A DNA stretch of 64,000 nt from Arcticibacter tournemirensis. Lineage in GTDB: Bacteria; Bacteroidota; Bacteroidia; Sphingobacteriales; Sphingobacteriaceae. Shown here one piece after another: positions 59,601 through 64,000 of the stretch. The position numbers and the translations under genes are program-made. Positions within the stretch are counted from its first letter, which is position 1, and each line of letters begins with the position of its first letter. Below the pieces are notes generated by a model. That model was not told the origin of the DNA. It ran no database searches and saw only the letters and a program-made list of their open reading frames with translations. The stretch covers positions 3,968,001-4,032,000 of the forward strand of contig NZ_VFPL01000001.1 of the NCBI RefSeq assembly GCF_006716645.1, read 5' to 3'.

Positions 59601-61157
59601 TTAAAAGTGAATAGTGGATTGTATATAGTATTCTTTTCCTCTGATATTGTTATGGGCAGGAAGCGGATGTTCAATGCTCTCCTCCTGCAGATAGAGCGTC
59701 ATGTTGTTCTCCAGTATTTTCTGGATGGCCTTATAGGAGCAGATCCGGTGCTGCACAGCGATCCGGCAAACACGGGTGAACTTTTCTGCCTCGGTATTCC
59801 GGTGTAAACGGAACAGGCCGTCGCAGGTGCGGTACAACTGCTCTGGATAACGGTCCTGCTGAAAGATGATCTCAAGGAGGCGGTAGAGATCTTCCGACTT
59901 ATAACGGGCCCGCTCCAGGTAATATTCCGGACTGCGGTTCAGCCAGGCCTGATTAGCAGAACTCAGATGTTCCTTTACCGAAGTATATCCCCCGCTGTAG
60001 CTTCTGATATGGACAGCCACCTGTTTCCCTTCAGCATAGATAGAGACCATACTGCGGGTATAGATCACCTTTACTTTGGAACCAATCAGCGTGTAGGGAA
60101 CACTGTAAAAGTGTTTCTGAACACTGACATGCCCGTTACTGGCTACCTTGGGTTCACAATAGTGTTTTAGTTCAAAGTCCTGCTGGGGCAGCTCAGAGAG
60201 TAACGGCTTTTCAGCGGCCAGGAAGCGTTCTTCCCTGCAGTAGTCCTTACGCTGCATGCGGGTCTGGTTATGCTCGCGTACTTTTTCGCTGATGGCCTGA
60301 TTTAGAGAAGCCAGATCGAAGAACTGCCGGTTGCGCAGCCGGGCATACACTCTGGTATAGAGCAGCTTTACCTGGTTCTCAACCAGACTTTTATCGCGGG
60401 GACGGCCCGGTCTTGCAGGCACGACCGACATCTGATAATGATTGGCAAAGTCTTCCAGGCTCCGGTTGACCTCCGGCTCATACCGGTCTGCCTTGACGAT
60501 AGCAGACTTAAGGTTATCGGGTACCAGTACCCGGGGTACCCCGCCCAATTCTTTCAGGCAGCAGGAAAGGGCATACAGAAAGTCACCGATTCGCTGAGAG
60601 GGTACAGCCATAGCAAAAGCATAATCAGAAAAAGGAAGACAGGCTACAAACAACTGGCAACTGATAATTTCCCCGGTCTGGCGGTCTGTATAACTGATCT
60701 GTTTGCCGGCGAAGTCGACGAACAGCTTATCGGCAGGCTCATGGCTTAATACAGAGGTCGGCTTACGGGCAACAAGCTGCTGATGCAGATGAAAGCAGAA
60801 CTGGGAGTAGGCATACCCCTGGGGAAAACCCAGAATGTATTCATCCCACAGCAGTTTTTTAGTCATCCCTATTTTTTTAAGCTCTTTGGAGAGATATTCC
60901 AGTTTTCCTTTGAAATGAATATAACGTGGATCCTTATAAGCAGGATTACCGGAATGGAACCGGGTTTCCAGGACAGGATCCTCCAACTGAAGCAGTTCCT
61001 GTGGGTCCAGGGCAGCAGACTGAAGCTTGGCAAGATAAGACTTCACCGTGTTCTTGCTGATGTTCAGCGTTCGTGCGATGGCCTTAATAGAATAGCCCTG
61101 GGTGTGTAAGCGTAATAGTTGTTTTATCTGACTCATGGGTCTTGGTTTTCCGGCCAT
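59601..61157 (-). CDS. istA: IS21 transposase IstA
   Basis: A 518-residue transposase. The N-terminal HTH reads QLLRLHTQGYSIKAIARTLN followed by ISKNTVKSYL. The integrase core has KLFVDFAGKQI (first Asp), RVLVPDNLKSAIV (second Asp) and RPRDKSLVENQVKLLY (Glu). A C-terminal beta-barrel region follows (KHFYSVPYTLIGSKVKVIYT). It is intact and is paired with istB in the normal order. Confidence 0.96.
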   Translation of the reverse strand: MAGKPRPMSQIKQLLRLHTQGYSIKAIARTLNISKNTVKSYLAKLQSAALDPQELLQLEDPVLETRFHSGNPAYKDPRYIHFKGKLEYLSKELKKIGMTKKLLWDEYILGFPQGYAYSQFCFHLHQQLVARKPTSVLSHEPADKLFVDFAGKQISYTDRQTGEIISCQLFVACLPFSDYAFAMAVPSQRIGDFLYALSCCLKELGGVPRVLVPDNLKSAIVKADRYEPEVNRSLEDFANHYQMSVVPARPGRPRDKSLVENQVKLLYTRVYARLRNRQFFDLASLNQAISEKVREHNQTRMQRKDYCREERFLAAEKPLLSELPQQDFELKHYCEPKVASNGHVSVQKHFYSVPYTLIGSKVKVIYTRSMVSIYAEGKQVAVHIRSYSGGYTSVKEHLSSANQAWLNRSPEYYLERARYKSEDLYRLLEIIFQQDRYPEQLYRTCDGLFRLHRNTEAEKFTRVCRIAVQHRICSYKAIQKILENNMTLYLQEESIEHPLPAHNNIRGKEYYIQSTIHF

Positions 61158-61408
61158 CAGTGATCTTCTTTTGTAATAAATTGATCACTAAGTATAACCA
61201 AAACCAGAATTAGAGGGGTCAGTATGCTCCGGTACGGTATCCCCTTTAAGTCAATATCAGGGGGGCAACATGCTCCGGTACGCATTGCGCCTATCTCTCA
61301 GAGGGGGTCAGTATCCGCCGGAATGGCAGGCGTTTCTGTTGATTTAAGCAGCATCGCTATCCGCTATCCTAACCGCTTTGGAGGGGTCAACATGCTCCGG
61401 AATATCCA

Positions 61409-61692
61409 CCTTCGATCATCAGCACCAGATCTGCCCAGCTCAGCTGCTCCTTTTTGGGAGTAGGGAAAGTACCCTGTTCGAGCCGCTTATAGTATAATAC
61501 AAAGCCGCCGTGTTCCCAGTGCAGAAGTTTAATATGGGTGCGCCCCCGGTTGAGAAAGACGAAGACTTCTCCTGAAGATACTTCCCTTTTGAGCTCTGAA
61601 CTAACTAAACCACACAGACCGTCGAAACTTTTTCGCATATCACAATGGCCCTGATAGAGAAAATACCGGTGAGAGGAGTTCAGGCTGAACAT
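61409..61692 (-). pseudogene. tnpB: IS66 TnpB split by IS21 (5' part here, 3' part at 58744-58795)
   Basis: The N-terminal about 95 residues (CDMRKSFDGLCGLVSSELKR to ADLVLMIEG) are here. The rest (GIQVHKSRQLRRYQA and stop) is encoded at 58744-58795 on the other side of IS21. Joining the two through one CCTTCG copy restores a gene like the intact one at 50330-50659. TnpB is therefore inactive in this copy. Confidence 0.92.
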
Positions 61693-61967
61693 TAATACAG
61701 ATGAATGAGCTGAGAAATGATCTTCATATCAGAAGCCGGTACTTTGATGCGCACGCCGTTAGGGTAACTAACTTCTATGGCCTCTACAGACTCCGCCCGA
61801 GGGACCAGGGGGATAAACCCTTTCTTCTTTTCCGGTTCTTTGCTGCGTGATACCCAGTAGGCAAAGGTTGCCACCTTCATTCCTAATTGCTGACTAAACT
61901 CTTTTTGGGTAAGCCCGCTCTGACGCCAGCGCTCAACCTCTGCCTTCATTCTTTCTCTTTGATCCAT
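61692..61967 (-). CDS. tnpA: IS66 accessory protein TnpA
   Basis: A 91-residue TnpA starting MDQRERMKAEVERWRQSGLT at 61967. The reading frame extends upstream to 62072, but the shorter start matches the copy at 50659-50934 and the added part would cross the IS end at 62042. Its HTH-like segment is QKEFSQQLGMKVATFAYWVS. Confidence 0.9.
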   Translation of the reverse strand: MDQRERMKAEVERWRQSGLTQKEFSQQLGMKVATFAYWVSRSKEPEKKKGFIPLVPRAESVEAIEVSYPNGVRIKVPASDMKIISQLIHLY

Positions 61968-62042
61968 TACTTTATCTTTATCGTGCAGGCAAAGTAAGGC
62001 CATTAAGAATTGAAGGTCAAGATGGGTTCGTCGGGCCGATAC

Positions 62043-62050
62043 GTGGCTAT
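62043..62050. repeat. 8-base target-site duplication, right side of IS66
   Basis: GTGGCTAT directly follows the IS66 terminus and equals the copy at 57162-57169. Confidence 0.9.
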
Positions 62051-62117
62051 TACAGTTTAGACAAATAAACACAAGCGGTTTACGCTCTTCCTGGTACCAG
62101 AAAATCAGATTAACTAA

Positions 62118-63440
62118 TTACTTATTCATAACGTATTTTAAATTGTCAAACAATCTCTGAACAAGTCTGCGATCGTCGGTTACAATTTCTGCAGTTCCTT
62201 TTGCTTCAGCTTTAAAAGCCAAGTGCGTGCCGTAGTTTGTTTTTAGCTGATCGGGAAAATTTACCGCCACCTGATATGTTTCTATTTCACTGTTTTCGGT
62301 TTTTGTACTGCTGGTTGTAAGTGAAATGGAATTTACCGTTCCGGTGACTGATCCATATTCATTATATGGAAAGTTATCTAATTTGACAATTACCTGTTGT
62401 CCCTTTGCAATCTTTCCAACACCATGCGAAGGTACAATTACTTGACCGTGGAGCAGATTTTGTTTAGAGACTATTGTGAAAATCTCTTCACCAGTTTGTA
62501 CAGTTTGGTTTTCTTGATAAGGTTTTAGAAACTGAATTTTTCCATCAAACGGAGCTCTAAAAATATACTTTTGCTCCCAACTCTTGATATTGTCTACTAA
62601 ATCGTTGTAAGATGAAATTAAAGTCATTCGAAGTTCCTTCTTTTTCTCGGATTTATTCACAGCTAATTCTTGCAATTTACTTTCAGACTGTTGAAACTGT
62701 TGTTTAAAATTAGTTAAGCTATTAATCGAGCTTTGATAAGCATCTTTAGCGGATATGTAATTCATCTGGGTCTTGTCAAGCTCAGACTCACTAATTACTT
62801 TTTTACTGAATAAGATGGAATCTCGCGAATAAAATTTATGTATATAATTTAGCGTTTTAATTGCCATTATAATTCTTTGTTCGGCAGAGAAAATCGCTTT
62901 TTTTTGTTCATCAATGATTTCGATCAAACTTATAGTCTGTTTGTCATATAAGTCGTCTTGTTCGAAATTTATAAATTGTTCTAGTGCTGATGAAAACTCG
63001 TAGTATTTCACATTCAGCTCACCGAGAGAGAAGTTTTTAGGCAATTTATGGTATAGGTTGAGCATGTCATCGCTGTTCGGGTTGTAAGGTCTTATTAGGC
63101 TATCGATAAAAAATACATTATACGGTTGGGCCGGATTTTCCAAATATGCGATGAGCTGTCCCTCTTTTACATCACTTAGCGACTTTATTGCTGTTAATTT
63201 GAGTTTACCGTGACTATTGGCAAGTAATTTCAATGGTGCGTTATCTGCATGAACAATAATCTGTCCTTTAACAATATCAGGATAGCGTATAATCCAACCA
63301 AAGATGACCATAATAGTAAATAATACTACTACAATCATACTTATCCCAAAGCCAAATCGCAATGGCATCCGTTCAATTATATGATGAACTTCTTCACTAC
63401 GACTATTTTCTATTGCTTTATCTATCTTTGTTGGTTCCAT
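62118..63440 (-). CDS. HlyD-family adaptor of a peptide/bacteriocin exporter
   Basis: A 440-residue adaptor. A short cytoplasmic N-terminus with RMPLRFGFGI leads into one membrane helix at about 35-55 (MIVVVLFTIMVIFGWIIRY). A biotinyl-lipoyl-like half (VKGQIIVHADNAPLKLLANS), a long coiled coil (about 160-290) and IFRAPFDGKIQFLKPY with the beta-barrel domain (LLHGQVIVPSHGVGKIAKGQ) follow. It lies 4 bases after the ABC transporter gene. This adaptor type works with a peptidase-containing ABC transporter to export leader peptides. IS66 has inserted about 75 bases beyond its stop. Confidence 0.9.
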   Translation of the reverse strand: MEPTKIDKAIENSRSEEVHHIIERMPLRFGFGISMIVVVLFTIMVIFGWIIRYPDIVKGQIIVHADNAPLKLLANSHGKLKLTAIKSLSDVKEGQLIAYLENPAQPYNVFFIDSLIRPYNPNSDDMLNLYHKLPKNFSLGELNVKYYEFSSALEQFINFEQDDLYDKQTISLIEIIDEQKKAIFSAEQRIIMAIKTLNYIHKFYSRDSILFSKKVISESELDKTQMNYISAKDAYQSSINSLTNFKQQFQQSESKLQELAVNKSEKKKELRMTLISSYNDLVDNIKSWEQKYIFRAPFDGKIQFLKPYQENQTVQTGEEIFTIVSKQNLLHGQVIVPSHGVGKIAKGQQVIVKLDNFPYNEYGSVTGTVNSISLTTSSTKTENSEIETYQVAVNFPDQLKTNYGTHLAFKAEAKGTAEIVTDDRRLVQRLFDNLKYVMNK

Positions 63441-63444
63441 TGTA

Positions 63445-64000
63445 TTAATTACTATTTAAAGTTGCTGGAACTTCAGTTGGTGAAGTCAATTGGAAATCAA
63501 GTTGAGATTGTACCAATTGAAAATATCTCCCTTTTATTCCCATTAGTGAATTGTGATCTCCAATCTCGACAATCCTGCCCTGTTGCATAACCACAATCTG
63601 ATCTGACTTTCTTATCGTACTCAATCGATGAGCAACGACTATTACGGTTTTTCCCTTAAATACCTCATTCAAAGAACCTGTAATTTTCGTCTCGTTAATT
63701 GTATCTAATGAGTTGGTCGCTTCATCAAAAAATAGGTAATCTGGATTTTTATACAAAGCGCGAGCTATTAGGATCCGTTGTTTTTGCCCCCCACTTAATC
63801 CCCGACCTTGCTCTCCCATAATTGTTTGATATCCTAGGGGTAAGGCTTCGATTTCCTGGGAGATATTTGCTGTATTTAAAGCCTTTTTTAATCGCTCGTA
63901 ATCAATACGTTCATCGTCTAGAACGATATTGTTTAAAATGGTGTCGTTAAATATTTTCCCGTCTTGCATTACTGCTCCACATTTATCTCGCCATTGTCTA
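63445..64000 (-). CDS. Peptide/bacteriocin ABC transporter, C-terminal part (cut by window edge)
   Basis: The frame is open through the window end; the ATG at 63969 is internal (KCGAVMQDGKIFNDTILNNI reads continuously). Present are the GAVMQDG Q-loop region, signature LSGGQKQRILIARAL, Walker B YLFFDEATNSLD and H-loop VIVVAHRLSTI. The GAVMQDG...NDTI form is typical of bacteriocin exporters with an N-terminal C39 peptidase, but that domain, if present, lies outside the window. It pairs with the HlyD-type adaptor gene 4 bases downstream. Confidence 0.88.
   Translation of the reverse strand, partial: RQWRDKCGAVMQDGKIFNDTILNNIVLDDERIDYERLKKALNTANISQEIEALPLGYQTIMGEQGRGLSGGQKQRILIARALYKNPDYLFFDEATNSLDTINETKITGSLNEVFKGKTVIVVAHRLSTIRKSDQIVVMQQGRIVEIGDHNSLMGIKGRYFQLVQSQLDFQLTSPTEVPATLNSN

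Larger units (their letters stand above)
58796..61408 (-). mobile_element. IS21-family element inserted in IS66 tnpB
   Basis: A 2613-base element with ends TGGAGATTCCGGAG and (reverse complement of the other end) TGGATATTCCGGAG, the TG..CA form of IS21. It is flanked by the 6-base duplication CCTTCG at 58790-58795 and 61409-61414. Several copies of the terminal GGTCA-x-x-ATGCTCCGG unit lie inside the right end (near 61217, 61260 and 61385), as expected for IS21 multiple transposase sites. It carries istA and istB and splits the IS66 tnpB gene. Confidence 0.92.
57170..62042 (-). mobile_element. IS66-family element interrupted by an IS21-family element
   Basis: The ends read GTATCCGCCCGACGAACCCA (left) and, reverse-complemented, GTATCGGCCCGACGAACCCA (right). 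They are flanked by the 8-base duplication GTGGCTAT at 57162-57169 and 62043-62050. It holds tnpC, the two parts of tnpB, and tnpA. Subtracting the 2613-base IS21 and its 6-base duplication leaves about 2254 bases, a normal IS66 size. Both insertions look recent because their duplications are intact. Confidence 0.93.

Noticed and set aside
1-64000. tRNA, rRNA and riboswitch genes
   Set aside because: None could be identified by reading; no cloverleaf or rRNA-like stretch was seen, though a covariance-model search was not possible.

Overview
The window looks like Bacteroidota chromosome, most like a Sphingobacteriaceae genome such as Pedobacter. The signs are SusC/SusD pairs, a hybrid two-component regulator, FecI/FecR with an STN-domain TonB receptor, a GLPGLI protein, DUF6266-like proteins and TAnnTTTG-type promoter matches. 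This assignment is inferred from gene content; no rRNA or tRNA gene was found. No CRISPR array was seen.

1-11.6 kb is a polysaccharide utilisation locus. A leftward set (sulfatase, clan GH-A-like lipoprotein, SusC, SusD cut by the window edge) diverges from a 1333-residue hybrid sensor/AraC regulator. A GH43-like secreted propeller enzyme follows. 11.8-18.8 kb is a cell-surface signalling unit: ECF sigma factor, FecR, STN TonB receptor and two related lipoproteins. 18.9-21.6 kb is a LytS/LytTR-type pair. 21.9-25.8 kb carries a small secreted protein, a GLPGLI protein and its overlapping outer-membrane receptor. 25.8-31.0 kb is an ABC-MFP-TolC efflux operon diverging from an AraC regulator. 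It is flanked by two short remnants of the lipoprotein gene at 18059-18844.

31.2-35.8 kb holds a VapBC-like pair and then a compact leftward cassette: two DUF6266-like genes, a three-helix holin-like protein, a secreted CHAP/NlpC-type endolysin and a protein built like a unimolecular spanin. Heptanucleotide repeats run through this cassette and no virion genes are visible. An HTH gene and a MocR-type regulator lie upstream. 37.5-46.7 kb holds a Crp-like regulator and a protein with the N-terminal and kinase parts of class III lanthipeptide synthetases but no cyclase. Next come a MauE-like membrane protein and a small two-cysteine secreted protein. They converge on a TlpA-SusD-SusC operon.

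46.9-64 kb is an AT-rich, mosaic accessory region. It has an XRE regulator with tandem operators, an antitoxin with a truncated PIN toxin, a GGCT-like protein, and a truncated IS66. An IspD-like cytidylyltransferase, an IS982 transposase and two tandem GT25-like/LicD fusion proteins follow. After an IS481 comes an IS66 that has been split by an IS21, with target duplications visible for both. The window ends in a peptide-exporter pair (HlyD-type adaptor and ABC transporter, cut by the edge).

The best candidates for an undescribed system are the orphan lysis cassette with DUF6266 proteins, the cyclase-less LanKC-like operon, and the GT25-LicD/IspD cluster near a bacteriocin-type exporter.
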